From contig NZ_FOZD01000002.1 in the NCBI RefSeq assembly GCF_900113185.1, forward strand, positions 124,001 through 188,000: a stretch of DNA of 64,000 nucleotides, given 5' to 3'. The translations under genes and the position numbers were made by a program. This DNA comes from Agromyces sp. CF514 (GTDB taxonomy: Bacteria; Actinomycetota; Actinomycetes; Actinomycetales; Microbacteriaceae). Each line of letters opens with the position of its first letter. The first letter of the stretch is position 1. The notes beneath the pieces are model-generated. The model was not told the DNA's origin. It worked only from the letters and a program-made list of their open reading frames with translations, and ran no database searches. Below, piece by piece: positions 1-7,565 of the stretch.

Positions 1-65
1 GCGGCGGAGACGAGCGCGCCCGCCTGCACGTCGGGAGCCGGGGACTCGGGGGTCACGGCGCTCAT
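1..65 (-). CDS. Start of a protein coupled to the ECF ATPase, probably EcfT (partial)
   Basis: The first 22 residues begin MSAVTPESPAPDVQAG and run off the window edge. The ATG (65-63) overlaps the TGA stop of the upstream double ATPase (64-62) as ATGA, so the two are translationally coupled. In ECF transporter operons the gene after a fused double ATPase is normally the membrane T component (EcfT/CbiQ-like). That identity is inferred from position only; the visible N-terminus is a low-complexity soluble stretch with no diagnostic motif. Confidence 0.6.
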   Translation of the reverse strand, partial: MSAVTPESPAPDVQAGALVSA

Positions 66-1924
66 GCGGCGGCCCGATCGCGAGCGGGCAGCTGCGACAT
101 CCGGGTGACCGCATGCCATTCGGGGTGCCGGGCGAGCCCGCGCGTCGCACGTGCGAGGGGCGGATGCCGCAGTCCGGCCGCCTCGATCAGCGGGCCCGCG
201 AGCACCTCGGCCGTCGGGCCGACGCCGAGCAGGCGTCCGTCGCGCATGACGGCGACGTGCGTGGCGTGGTCGGCGACGAGCTGGAGGTCGTGGGTGACGA
301 CGAGCACGGTCGTGCCCTCGACGTTGAGCCCGCTCAGGATGTCGAGCAGCTCGGACGCGCGGGCGCGGTCCTGGCCGAACGTGGGCTCGTCGAGTGCGAG
401 CACCGGGGCTCCGGCGACGAGCGCGGTGCCGACCGAGAGCCGCCGTTTCTGCCCGCCCGAGAGCAGGAACGGGTGCCGGTCGCGGTGCTCGGCCAGGTCG
501 AAGCGGGCCAGCATGCGGTCGACCTCGATGCGCCGGGCCGCCTCGTCGACGCCCTGGAGCCGGAGCCCCAGCTCGAGCTCCTCGGCGACGGTGTGCGCGA
601 CGAACTGGTGCTCTGGGTTCTGGAACACGAAGCCGATCTGGCGTGCACGGGTGCGCGCGTCGGCGCGCGAGGGATCCATGCCGAGCACGTCGACGCTGCC
701 CTTCGGCGACGCGATGACGCCGGCGATGGCCTGCAGCAGCGTGGTCTTGCCCGCGCCGTTCGTGCCGACGATCGCGAGGAAGTCACCGGATGCCACGTCG
801 AGGTCGACCGCGTCGACGACCACCGGTCCGCGACGGCCGCCTCGGCGCACCGAGCAGTCGCGCACGGTGATCGCGGGCGCGGGCGCTGCCCCCGTGTTCC
901 CGGCCAGGGATCGCGCGGACGCGAATGGTCGCTCCACCGCGCCGGAAGCGGCCATTCGCGTCCGCGCGGGAGTGGCGGCGTCAGCGGTGAAGGTGGCGGG
1001 AGTGGACGGGGCGGCGGAGCCGAGGAGCGGTGCCGGCAGCACGTCGACGGCGTCGAGCGCGGCCCCGAGTTCGGCGGGGCTGAGCGGCAGCGGGTCGAGC
1101 ACGACGCCCGCCTCGCGCAGCCTCAGCGCGGCGAGCGTCGAGACGGGCAGCCACACGCCGAGTTCGAGCAACTGCTCGGCGCGGGTCCGCAGCACCTCGT
1201 GCGCCGGGCCGTCGATCACGAGGCGTCCGGCGGCGTCGAGCACGATCACGCGGTCGACGATGTCGACGGCGGCGTCGAGGTTGTGCTCGACGAGCACGAT
1301 CGCGTGGTCGCGCTCGCTCGCGAGGTCGCGGAGCACCGCGTAGACCTCGTCGATTCCGGCCGGGTCGAGGTTCGCGGTCGGTTCGTCGAGCACGAGCACG
1401 GGCGACGCGAGGGCCAGCGCGCACGCGATCGCGAGCCGCTGCCGCCCGCCGCCCGAGAGCACGTCGGGGTTGTCGGCGCGGCGCTCCCACAGGCCCACGA
1501 GTTTGAGCGCGCGCTCGGCGCGTTCGAGCACCTCGGATGCCGCGACGAGCTGGTTCTCGGGCCCGAAGCAGACCTCGTCGAGCAGGGTGCCCGTGACGAC
1601 CTGCGCGTCGGGGTCTTGGAAGACCATCGCGACGTGCTCGCTGAGCTCGGCGACCGTGTGCTCGGCGCTGTCGATCCCGGCGACGCGCACGGTTCCCTCG
1701 AGCGTGGCGGGCACGGCGTGCGGCACGAGGCCGTCGAGCGCGAGCGCGAGCGTCGACTTGCCGCATCCGGAGGGCCCGAGCAGCAGCACGACCTCGCCTG
1801 GGCGCACCTCGAACGAGACGCCGTCGGGCGTCGGCCGCGCGGCCTCGTCGTGGCGGATGCTCACGGCGTCGAGGGCGATGAGGGGGGCGGCGGTCACGTG
1901 GATCCCGGAGATCGGCCGGAGCAT
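62..1924 (-). CDS. Fused double ATP-binding subunit of an ECF-type ABC transporter
   Basis: About 620 residues with two complete ABC ATPase domains in one chain. Domain 1 has Walker A GPSGCGKST, a variant signature LSGGGRQRLA (G for the usual Q) and Walker B VLVLDEPTANLD. Domain 2 has Walker A GTNGAGKTT, signature LSGGQKRRLS and Walker B VLALDEPTFGQD. Tandem EcfA-like ATPases of this length drive energy-coupling-factor uptake systems for vitamins or metals together with an EcfT protein, whose gene probably follows at position 65. The two domains are joined by a ~70-residue Ala/Pro-rich linker. I chose ATG 1924; GTG 1897 is an alternative and neither has a clear Shine-Dalgarno. The frame stays open upstream to 2143, but that part crosses the promoter and the repeat and looks non-coding. 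A DtxR/IdeR-like site lies over the promoter, suggesting repression when iron is plentiful. The substrate is unknown. Confidence 0.87.
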   Translation of the reverse strand: MLRPISGIHVTAAPLIALDAVSIRHDEAARPTPDGVSFEVRPGEVVLLLGPSGCGKSTLALALDGLVPHAVPATLEGTVRVAGIDSAEHTVAELSEHVAMVFQDPDAQVVTGTLLDEVCFGPENQLVAASEVLERAERALKLVGLWERRADNPDVLSGGGRQRLAIACALALASPVLVLDEPTANLDPAGIDEVYAVLRDLASERDHAIVLVEHNLDAAVDIVDRVIVLDAAGRLVIDGPAHEVLRTRAEQLLELGVWLPVSTLAALRLREAGVVLDPLPLSPAELGAALDAVDVLPAPLLGSAAPSTPATFTADAATPARTRMAASGAVERPFASARSLAGNTGAAPAPAITVRDCSVRRGGRRGPVVVDAVDLDVASGDFLAIVGTNGAGKTTLLQAIAGVIASPKGSVDVLGMDPSRADARTRARQIGFVFQNPEHQFVAHTVAEELELGLRLQGVDEAARRIEVDRMLARFDLAEHRDRHPFLLSGGQKRRLSVGTALVAGAPVLALDEPTFGQDRARASELLDILSGLNVEGTTVLVVTHDLQLVADHATHVAVMRDGRLLGVGPTAEVLAGPLIEAAGLRHPPLARATRGLARHPEWHAVTRMSQLPARDRAAA

Positions 1925-1967
1925 CTGCGGGTCCGGGGCGGTGGGTTGGGCTCGCCGAGCGATCGGC

Positions 1968-1986
1968 TTAGGACAGCCTAACCTTT
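1968..1986 (-). promoter_or_regulatory. DtxR/IdeR-like iron box overlapping a -10 element
   Basis: On the minus strand the site reads AAAGGTTAGGCTGTCCTAA and matches the DtxR/IdeR consensus TTAGGTTAGGCTAACCTAA at 15 of 19 positions by my count. It contains TAGGCT (1980-1975), the -10 form used by many genes in this window, so a bound iron regulator would cover the promoter. The predicted start of transcription, near 1968, lies about 44 nt before the ATPase ATG. Confidence 0.65.
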
Positions 1987-1995
1987 GCCGTCGGA

Positions 1996-2045
1996 TGCCG
2001 CGACACCCGCCGGTCGAGGGTGCCGCGACATCCGCCGGTCGAGGG
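1996..2045. repeat. Two tandem copies of a 25-bp unit
   Basis: Positions 1996-2020 and 2021-2045 are the same 25-bp sequence differing at one base (C or T at unit position 11). The array lies between the end of the glycosyltransferase gene and the iron box, that is, where the -35 region of the ECF operon would be. Confidence 0.9.
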
Positions 2046-2048
2046 TGC

Positions 2049-3371
2049 CTACGCGACGGCCGCCCGGCGCGAAGCGTGCGCGAGCATCGCGGCTTCGAGC
2101 TCGGCCTCGATGAGACCGAAGGTGTCGTACTGGGCGATGGCATCGGCCAGGCCTCGGGCGCGAGCGGTGAACGCCGGGTCGGCGAGCACCCGGCCGACGG
2201 CGTCGCGGACGGCTTCGGCGGTCGGCGTTCCCGTCCGGAGGTTCACGCCGACGCCCGACCACTCCACGCGCATCGACACCTCGGGCTTGTCCTCGGTGTC
2301 GCCCGCGGCGACGAGCGGCACGCCGTGGCTCAGCGCGTACTGCGTGCCGCCGTATCCGGCGTTCGTGACGAAGACGTCGGTCTTCGGCATGAGCTGGTCG
2401 TACGGGAGGAACTCGGCTGCACGCGCGTTGGCGGGCAGTTCGCCGAGGTCGGCCACGGGGCATCCGCCGGTCGACACGACGACGAGCACGTCGTGGTCGG
2501 CGAGCGCGTCGAGCGTCGGCCGGATGAGCCGGTCGAGGTCCTTGTTGTCGATCGTGCCCTGCGTGACGTGCACGACCGGTCGCGATCCGTCGAGCTCGTG
2601 CCACCACTCGGGGAGGGGACCCGCGGCGGGAGCGGGCGGCAGCACGGTGCCGACGAAGCGCACGTTCTCGGAGAGGTCGCGGCGCGGCGGCTCGAAGTCC
2701 GACGGGCCGAGCTGCAGGAACCGCTCGTGCAGGCGCGAGAGGTCGAGCACGAACGACGGCAGGCTCGGGCGTCCGAGCTCGTGCAGCAGGTCGTTCGCCA
2801 GCTTCTGCGTCGAGCGGAACATGACGCGCTGCACGAGCACGTTGAGCACGCGGTTGCGCACCCGGCCGAGCGCGCCGGGCTTCGGCAGGAGCCCGAGGCC
2901 GTACGGCGCGACATCCGTGCTGGACTGGCTGAACGGAAGCACGCCGACGGCGATGATCGGGGGCAGGTCCGCACCGACCCCGCCCTGCCGGTCGAGCAGC
3001 AGCGGCAGCACCCCGGCGAACGCGGTCTCGACGAGGATCGCGTCGGGCGCGCACTCGTCGATGGCCGCCTCGACGGCGGCGAACTGGTCGGGCACGGTCT
3101 TCACGAAGATCGTCTGCACGTCGTACTGCAGCTTCGCGATGCCGTGGTGGCGGTCGCGGTCCGGCAGGTGCTCCTGCATGACGCGGTCGTCGTAGTCGGC
3201 GACCCCGCCCAGCGAGCGGTGGGTCGCGCCGGCGGCCTCGACCGCGGAGCGGAAGCGCGTACCGGTCAGCACGGTGACGGTGTGACCGCGCGACACGAGG
3301 TCGTGCGCGATGGCGATCATGGGGGAGACGTGCCCCTGGATGGGGTTGGAGCAGAGCAGGTAGTTCGACAT
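2049..3371 (-). CDS. GT1-like (MGT-type) glycosyltransferase
   Basis: 440 residues. The N-terminus, MSNYLLCSNPIQGHVSPMIA, is typical of UDP-glycosyltransferases of the GT1/MGT family, with the conserved GH in the first loop for acceptor binding. The C-terminal half carries the donor-binding region: a PYDQLMPKTDVFVTNAG stretch followed by GGTQYALSHGVPLVAAG, the bacterial version of the plant PSPG-like motif. Such enzymes move a sugar from a nucleotide donor to small hydrophobic acceptors such as macrolides, flavonoids or lipids. ATG 3371 was preferred because the family N-terminus starts exactly there, with a weak AAGAGAT site upstream; the frame extends to 3479 without similarity. It stands alone and is not coupled to the ECF operon, which has its own promoter. 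Acceptor and donor cannot be told from sequence. Confidence 0.85.
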   Translation of the reverse strand: MSNYLLCSNPIQGHVSPMIAIAHDLVSRGHTVTVLTGTRFRSAVEAAGATHRSLGGVADYDDRVMQEHLPDRDRHHGIAKLQYDVQTIFVKTVPDQFAAVEAAIDECAPDAILVETAFAGVLPLLLDRQGGVGADLPPIIAVGVLPFSQSSTDVAPYGLGLLPKPGALGRVRNRVLNVLVQRVMFRSTQKLANDLLHELGRPSLPSFVLDLSRLHERFLQLGPSDFEPPRRDLSENVRFVGTVLPPAPAAGPLPEWWHELDGSRPVVHVTQGTIDNKDLDRLIRPTLDALADHDVLVVVSTGGCPVADLGELPANARAAEFLPYDQLMPKTDVFVTNAGYGGTQYALSHGVPLVAAGDTEDKPEVSMRVEWSGVGVNLRTGTPTAEAVRDAVGRVLADPAFTARARGLADAIAQYDTFGLIEAELEAAMLAHASRRAAVA

Positions 3372-3492
3372 GTGGATCTCTTCGACGGATGCGGCGAACC
3401 GGGCGGATGCGTCCGGCGCATGCCGGTGAACACCCGGCACGAGGGGCGACGCTAGCCATGGGCGGATCTCGCCCGCCACCGATTCCCCACGA

Positions 3493-3534
3493 TCTCGGTG
3501 CTGGCACCCCGGCGAATCAGGGCAGGCACCGAGA
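3493..3534. other. Widely spaced 9-bp inverted repeat in a divergent intergenic region
   Basis: TCTCGGTGC (3493-3501) and its exact complement GCACCGAGA (3526-3534) are separated by 24 bp. The element lies between the divergently transcribed glycosyltransferase (from 3371) and hexapeptide gene (from 3635). It could be a regulator site shared by both or an RNA hairpin. Nothing else is recognisable in 3372-3634 apart from the ribosome binding site at 3624-3630. Confidence 0.5.
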
Positions 3535-3634
3535 AATGCCGCTCAGGCTGGCCCCACCGCGGGAATGCTCGGCTCATCTGCGGTGTTGTATCAATGTCCG
3601 GGTGCGGAAGACCTCGCATCCGAGGGAGGACAAC

Positions 3635-4051
3635 GTGGGAATCAGTTACGTCGAGTTCGAAGACGAAGCCGGGGTCCTGCGCCGCTACCGCAAGCACGCG
3701 AACGGCCGTGGCCTCGTCTCGACGACGGCGAAGGTCGATGCGAGCGCCTTCGTCGACCCGACGGCGTACGTCGATCCGGGAGCCGAGGTGCAGCGCGGCG
3801 CGCGCATCGAGCACGGCGGATGGGTCGAGGCCGGGGCGATCGTCGCCGAGCGCGCGGTCGTGGGCGTGAACGCCCGGATCGGCCAGCGCGCGGTCATCGG
3901 CCGCAGCGCCGTCGTCGGACCGTTCGCCCAGGTGGGCCGGGAGGCGCGCGTGCAGAACGCCGCCCGGGTGCCGCGCGAGTACGTCGTCGAGTCCGGTGCC
4001 GAGTTCGAGGCGTCCGGAGACGACCTGCGGCGGCTCGGCCTCGCGGCCTGA
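3635..4051 (+). CDS. Small left-handed beta-helix (hexapeptide repeat) protein
   Basis: 138 residues starting at GTG 3635 behind a strong GGGAGGA site (3624-3630). From residue ~28 to ~115 it is a run of hexapeptide repeats ([VIL]-G-x-x-[AV]-x), for example DPTAYVDPGAEV, GGWVEAGAIVAERA and RAVIGRSAVVGPFAQVG. This predicts a left-handed beta-helix as in bacterial transferase hexapeptide proteins and gamma-carbonic anhydrases, which act as trimers. No metal-binding histidine triad and no acetyltransferase domain is evident, so it may be a scaffold or an acyltransferase-like protein of unknown substrate. The frame is open upstream to 3389 but only the part from 3635 is family-like. It is monocistronic and ends at a two-sided terminator. 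Confidence 0.82.
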   Translation: MGISYVEFEDEAGVLRRYRKHANGRGLVSTTAKVDASAFVDPTAYVDPGAEVQRGARIEHGGWVEAGAIVAERAVVGVNARIGQRAVIGRSAVVGPFAQVGREARVQNAARVPREYVVESGAEFEASGDDLRRLGLAA

Positions 4052-4100
4052 CGCTCGGAGCCCCGTCGCCGATCCGCTCCACGACGGCGACCACGCGCGA

Positions 4101-4138
4101 ACGACGCCCGCTCGACCATCAGGTCGGGCGGGCGTCGT
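4101..4138. terminator. Two-way terminator hairpin
   Basis: A 17-bp stem (4101-4117 with 4122-4138, one G-T pair) closes a 4-nt ATCA loop. It lies between the convergent hexapeptide gene (ends 4051) and beta-helix lipoprotein gene (ends 4175) and is well placed to end transcription from both sides. There is no T-tract, as usual in this GC range. Confidence 0.85.
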
Positions 4139-4174
4139 CGTGCCGGAAGGCGCCGAGGCGGGAGCCGGAGCCGA

Positions 4175-5962
4175 TCAGCCGCGCGGCGGCTGCCCGCCGC
4201 CACCGCCCATGCCGCCGGAAACCTGCTCGCCGGCCACGCCCGACCCGACGGTCGACCCGTCCGCGGTGGCCGTGTAGGTCTCGCCGTCCACGAGATCGGG
4301 CGAGGAGACCACGATCGACTCGACCTGCTTGAACGTCTCGTAGGTCGCGACGACCGTGCCGTCGGAGGCGACGACCTGCAGCGTCGTTCCCGCTGCTGCC
4401 GTCGAGTCGAGCACGATCGCGACCGAGGCCTGCGCCGAGTCGCTGCCCGGTGCGACGAGCATGCCCGAGCTTCCGGCGGCCACGATGGTTCCGCCGGACA
4501 CGTCGAACGTGCCGTCCACGTCGAGCGCCCCGTTCATCTGCTCGGTCGGTCCGTCGACGACCACCTCGCCGCCCGTGACGGTCGCATCGCCGTTGACGTC
4601 GATGCCGTCGCCGTCGGAGTGCACGACCAGGGTGCCTCCCGAGATCGTGAGCGTGCGGCCCGACGAGCTCGACGACTGGGCGTAGGCGTCGGGTGAGCCG
4701 CCGCCCGTGCCGTCGGCACCGTCGGCCGCGTCCGCGCCGCCTGCGACGTTGACGCCGTCGTCGCTGCCCGAGACCTCGGTGTCGCCGCCGCTGATCGTGA
4801 TCGCGGCCGCTTCGAGGGCTTCGTACGACCGTGTCACGAGCACGGTGCCGCCCGACACGGTGAGCGCGACATCCGCGTGCACGCCGTCGTCGCCCGAGGC
4901 GAGGGTCACGTCGCCGCTCGCGAGGTGGGCCGTGTTGTCCGTGTGCAGCGCGTCGTCGGCGGCGTCGACGTCGATCGTGCCGCCGTCGACGACGACGTAC
5001 ACGTCGCCCTTCACGCCCTTCATCGAGGTCTCGTCGGATGCCGTAGCATCCGCTCCTCCACCCGCGGTGACGTCGAGCGTGCCGCCCCAGATCACGGCGT
5101 CGGTCGCCGCGTCGATGCCGTCGCCGCCCGACACGACCGTGACGTCTCCGCCCGCGATCGCGACGTAGCCGCGCTCGGCCTCTTCGGCGTTGTCGGCCTT
5201 GATGCCGTCGCCGCCCGCGGTCACGTCGATCGTGCCGCCCGTGATCATGACGAGGTCCTTGCCGCGGATGCCGTCATCGGCGGCGTCGACCGTCAGGTCG
5301 CCGCCCGCGATCGTGAGCGCATCGCTCGACGCGATGCCGTCGTTGCCGTTCCCGTGCACGGTGAGGGCTCCGGATCCCGAGATCACGAGGTCGGCGGCGC
5401 TCGCGAGTGCCGCATTCGCCGAGACGTCGTCGGCGTAGCCGGAGGCATCCGACAGTGTGTTCTCACTGCCCGCGGCCAGCACGAGCTGCACCTCGTCGGC
5501 GGCGACGATGTCGATCGCGGCGCCGTCGGCGTTCGCGATGTCGACGCCGTCGAGCACGATCGTCACGTCGGCGTCCGCCGCGTCGACGATGAGCTGCCCG
5601 GTGGTCGAGCCGCTCACCAGGTAGGTGCCCGCGGCCGTGATCGTGACGACGTCGCCGCTCACGGTCACGCCGTCGGCGGCGGTCGGGCTCGCCAGGTCGA
5701 TCGAGATCGCGGATGCCGCGTCGTAGCCCTCGATCGCGGTCGGCGCCTCCTCGTTGTCGGCCATGACCTCGGCCGCGCTCGCGCCGGGTGCGACGGCCGC
5801 TGCCTGCTCGAGGGTGACGGTCGAGTCGCCCGTCGACGCGGAGGTCTCGGCGTCGGCGGCGCCGGCGCAGCTCGCGAGCAGCAGTGTGCCGGTGAGGGCG
5901 AGCGGGGCGAGGCCGGCGGCGATGAACCGGGGGCGGCGGCGGGTGCGCTTCTCGGAGGTCAT
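4175..5962 (-). CDS. Secreted beta-helix lipoprotein (carbohydrate-binding domain / DUF4353-like)
   Basis: 595 residues. A basic N-terminus, hydrophobic stretch and lipobox LLASC give a lipidated Cys at residue 32, so the mature protein is probably anchored outside the membrane. Residues ~90-560 are built from degenerate repeats of the type [IV]SGG-x-[LV]-x-V-x-[AS]-x-DDGI-x-A, rich in Asp and Gly. These predict a parallel beta-helix, probably calcium-binding; this is the 'carbohydrate-binding domain-containing' family often found beside CotH or VTC proteins. The tail is Gly-rich. ATG 5962 overlaps the stop of the VTC gene (ATGA) and has an AAAGGA site 6 nt upstream, so it is the third gene of a coupled unit. 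The ligand is unknown; a role linked to polyphosphate or cell-surface sugar is inference. Confidence 0.85.
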   Translation of the reverse strand: MTSEKRTRRRPRFIAAGLAPLALTGTLLLASCAGAADAETSASTGDSTVTLEQAAAVAPGASAAEVMADNEEAPTAIEGYDAASAISIDLASPTAADGVTVSGDVVTITAAGTYLVSGSTTGQLIVDAADADVTIVLDGVDIANADGAAIDIVAADEVQLVLAAGSENTLSDASGYADDVSANAALASAADLVISGSGALTVHGNGNDGIASSDALTIAGGDLTVDAADDGIRGKDLVMITGGTIDVTAGGDGIKADNAEEAERGYVAIAGGDVTVVSGGDGIDAATDAVIWGGTLDVTAGGGADATASDETSMKGVKGDVYVVVDGGTIDVDAADDALHTDNTAHLASGDVTLASGDDGVHADVALTVSGGTVLVTRSYEALEAAAITISGGDTEVSGSDDGVNVAGGADAADGADGTGGGSPDAYAQSSSSSGRTLTISGGTLVVHSDGDGIDVNGDATVTGGEVVVDGPTEQMNGALDVDGTFDVSGGTIVAAGSSGMLVAPGSDSAQASVAIVLDSTAAAGTTLQVVASDGTVVATYETFKQVESIVVSSPDLVDGETYTATADGSTVGSGVAGEQVSGGMGGGGGQPPRG

Positions 5963-6852
5963 GAGGGGTCCTTTCGGGGAGTCGTGATCGTCGTGCGGCC
6001 GGCGAGAGCCGCAGCCGTGGGAGCCGCAGGCGAGTGCATCGCCTGCGCGAAGTGTGCGCGGAGCACGGGCGCCCACCGGTTGGCGGGCAGTCCGGGTCTG
6101 AGTGCCGCGAGGCCTGTGCCGAACTTCGAGACGGTCGTGGGCCGATGGCCGAGCGACCAGAGGGTGCGATCGATCGGTCCGGCGCTGCCGCCGGACTTCG
6201 TCTCGACGATGACCGAGCGAGGGGTCGAGAGGGTGCGGGCGTGCGCTCCGTGTTCGATCCACTCGAGGTCGACATCGATCGTCGCGCGGGTCCCGCCCGG
6301 AACGAGCAGGGTCGCGCGCCGGTACCGCGTGGTGAGCACGGGCACGAACGGCTCGTGCTCCGGCGGTCGGATGCCGGCCTCGCCGAGCGTGGCCGTCGCG
6401 TAGTCGAGGGCGTCGCCCTGCAGGCTCGTCGTGCCCGACGGGTCGATGGAGACGCGTTCCTTCACCGTGACGGCCCGGCCGCCCCTGGTCTTCACCTCGA
6501 GGAAGCTCGCGTCGGAGTCGACGTACGACCGCGTGCGGATCTTGTACCGCCGCCGTCGACCGTAGGCGGCCAGGTGGTAGCTCTCGAGGTCGCTCGTGTC
6601 GAAGTAGACCGAGTCGTAGCGGGCCGAACGGGTGCCGCCGATCTCGAGGGCGAGGGTTCCCCGCGGCAGGCGCTCCAGCAGCGAGGGCAGCGCGCTCGCC
6701 GGCAGCATGTACTTGCGGTCCACGCGGGTCAGCAGTTCGGCCGACGCGTTCAGCTCGTCGAGGGCGATCGGGTCGAGCGCGGCGATCGGTGCGAGGGCGA
6801 ACGCGGTGGCGGGGGGCTCGAGATGCGGTGTCCCTCGACCCGCGGGGATCAT
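5959..6852 (-). CDS. VTC-domain protein (polyphosphate polymerase-like)
   Basis: 297 residues. The VTC/triphosphate-tunnel features are in order: RVDRKYMLP near residue 45, YFDTSDLESY, the basic run GRRRRYKIRTRSY, FLEVKTRGG, VKERVSI, IDVDLEW and IVETKSG. In yeast Vtc4 such Lys/Arg/Glu residues line a tunnel that makes polyphosphate from ATP; bacterial homologues are poorly studied. There are no membrane segments, so this is a cytoplasmic catalytic subunit. ATG 6852 overlaps the stop of the DUF4956 gene, and its own stop overlaps the start of the lipoprotein gene, both as ATGA. The association of all three products is therefore likely. Catalytic activity is inferred from the family. Confidence 0.85.
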   Translation of the reverse strand: MIPAGRGTPHLEPPATAFALAPIAALDPIALDELNASAELLTRVDRKYMLPASALPSLLERLPRGTLALEIGGTRSARYDSVYFDTSDLESYHLAAYGRRRRYKIRTRSYVDSDASFLEVKTRGGRAVTVKERVSIDPSGTTSLQGDALDYATATLGEAGIRPPEHEPFVPVLTTRYRRATLLVPGGTRATIDVDLEWIEHGAHARTLSTPRSVIVETKSGGSAGPIDRTLWSLGHRPTTVSKFGTGLAALRPGLPANRWAPVLRAHFAQAMHSPAAPTAAALAGRTTITTPRKDPS

Positions 6853-7445
6853 GCGCCGACCGCCTCGTGTCGAAGCGCGGACTCGCGGCGCGGCACCCGA
6901 ACGCGGTCGAGCTCGTAGCGCACGTCGACCGTCGTGGTGTCGTTCACGAGGTCGAGCCGCTCGACGCGGAGCGCGCGCACCCGGGCGCCGAGCAGCGCCT
7001 CGAGTTGCTCCTGCAGTTCGGTCTCGTCGGCGATCGCGCGGTCGACCACGACGAGCTGCTGGCGGTACCGCTGCAGCACGCGGCCGTTGTCGACCGCGGC
7101 GAGCACGGCGACGACGAGCGCCATGAGCGCCGGAGCGGCCCAGCCGAGGGCGGCGCCGAGTCCGCCGATGAGGCCGAGGGCGAGCGCCGCGAAGTAGTAG
7201 GCGACCTCGTGCTGCTGGATCTCGCTCGAGCGCAGTCGGATGATCGAGAGCACGCCGAACAGGCCGAGCCCGAGTCCGGCACCGACCGCGGTCGACCCGA
7301 GCACGAGCGACACGGCGAGCACGCCGATGTTGACCGTCAGGTAGGCGACGAGCAGGTCGCGACGCCGGTGGCGCGGGAAGTACAGGCCGAACACCAGCGC
7401 GCCGACGGCGACCAGGTCGATGGCGAGCAGGAGGATGGGGTCCAT
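6849..7445 (-). CDS. DUF4956 membrane protein
   Basis: 198 residues from ATG 7445 with a CGGAGC site. Four hydrophobic segments lie at about residues 3-22, 31-52, 55-75 and 84-118, followed by a soluble C-terminal domain of ~80 residues ending in RVRVPRRESALR. The pattern LFGVLSIIRLRSSEI fits the DUF4956 family. These proteins regularly neighbour VTC-domain genes and probably supply the membrane part, comparable in role, not in sequence, to the membrane subunit of the yeast VTC complex. It is the first gene of the three-gene unit; a TTGACG hexamer at 7495-7490 on the minus strand may be part of its promoter, but I see no good -10. Confidence 0.83.
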   Translation of the reverse strand: MDPILLLAIDLVAVGALVFGLYFPRHRRRDLLVAYLTVNIGVLAVSLVLGSTAVGAGLGLGLFGVLSIIRLRSSEIQQHEVAYYFAALALGLIGGLGAALGWAAPALMALVVAVLAAVDNGRVLQRYRQQLVVVDRAIADETELQEQLEALLGARVRALRVERLDLVNDTTTVDVRYELDRVRVPRRESALRHEAVGA

Positions 7446-7531
7446 GTGGATGCTCCGAACGTTGTCGAGGCATCCCATTCCGTCAGGCGCGTCAAGCCGG
7501 CCGCTGTGGGCTTCCGATGGCCTTCCTATGC

Positions 7532-7560
7532 GTCACGGGCGCGTTCACTGAACGCGTGAC
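7532..7560 (-). terminator. Imperfect hairpin after the LLM oxidoreductase gene
   Basis: GCGTTC-ACT-GAACGC forms the inner stem and GTCAC/GTGAC the outer one, with a 4-nt bulge. It begins six bases after the LLM gene's stop on the minus strand, consistent with a terminator separating it from the DUF4956 operon. Confidence 0.55.
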
Positions 7561-7565
7561 ACGAC

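Noticed and set aside
1978-3507. A 509-residue minus-strand frame covering the glycosyltransferase in a different frame
   Set aside because: The true frame (2049-3371) holds the GT1 blocks; the other is Arg-rich noise.
7490-7495. TTGACG as the -35 of the DUF4956 operon
   Set aside because: No acceptable -10 at 16-19 bp, so not listed as a promoter.
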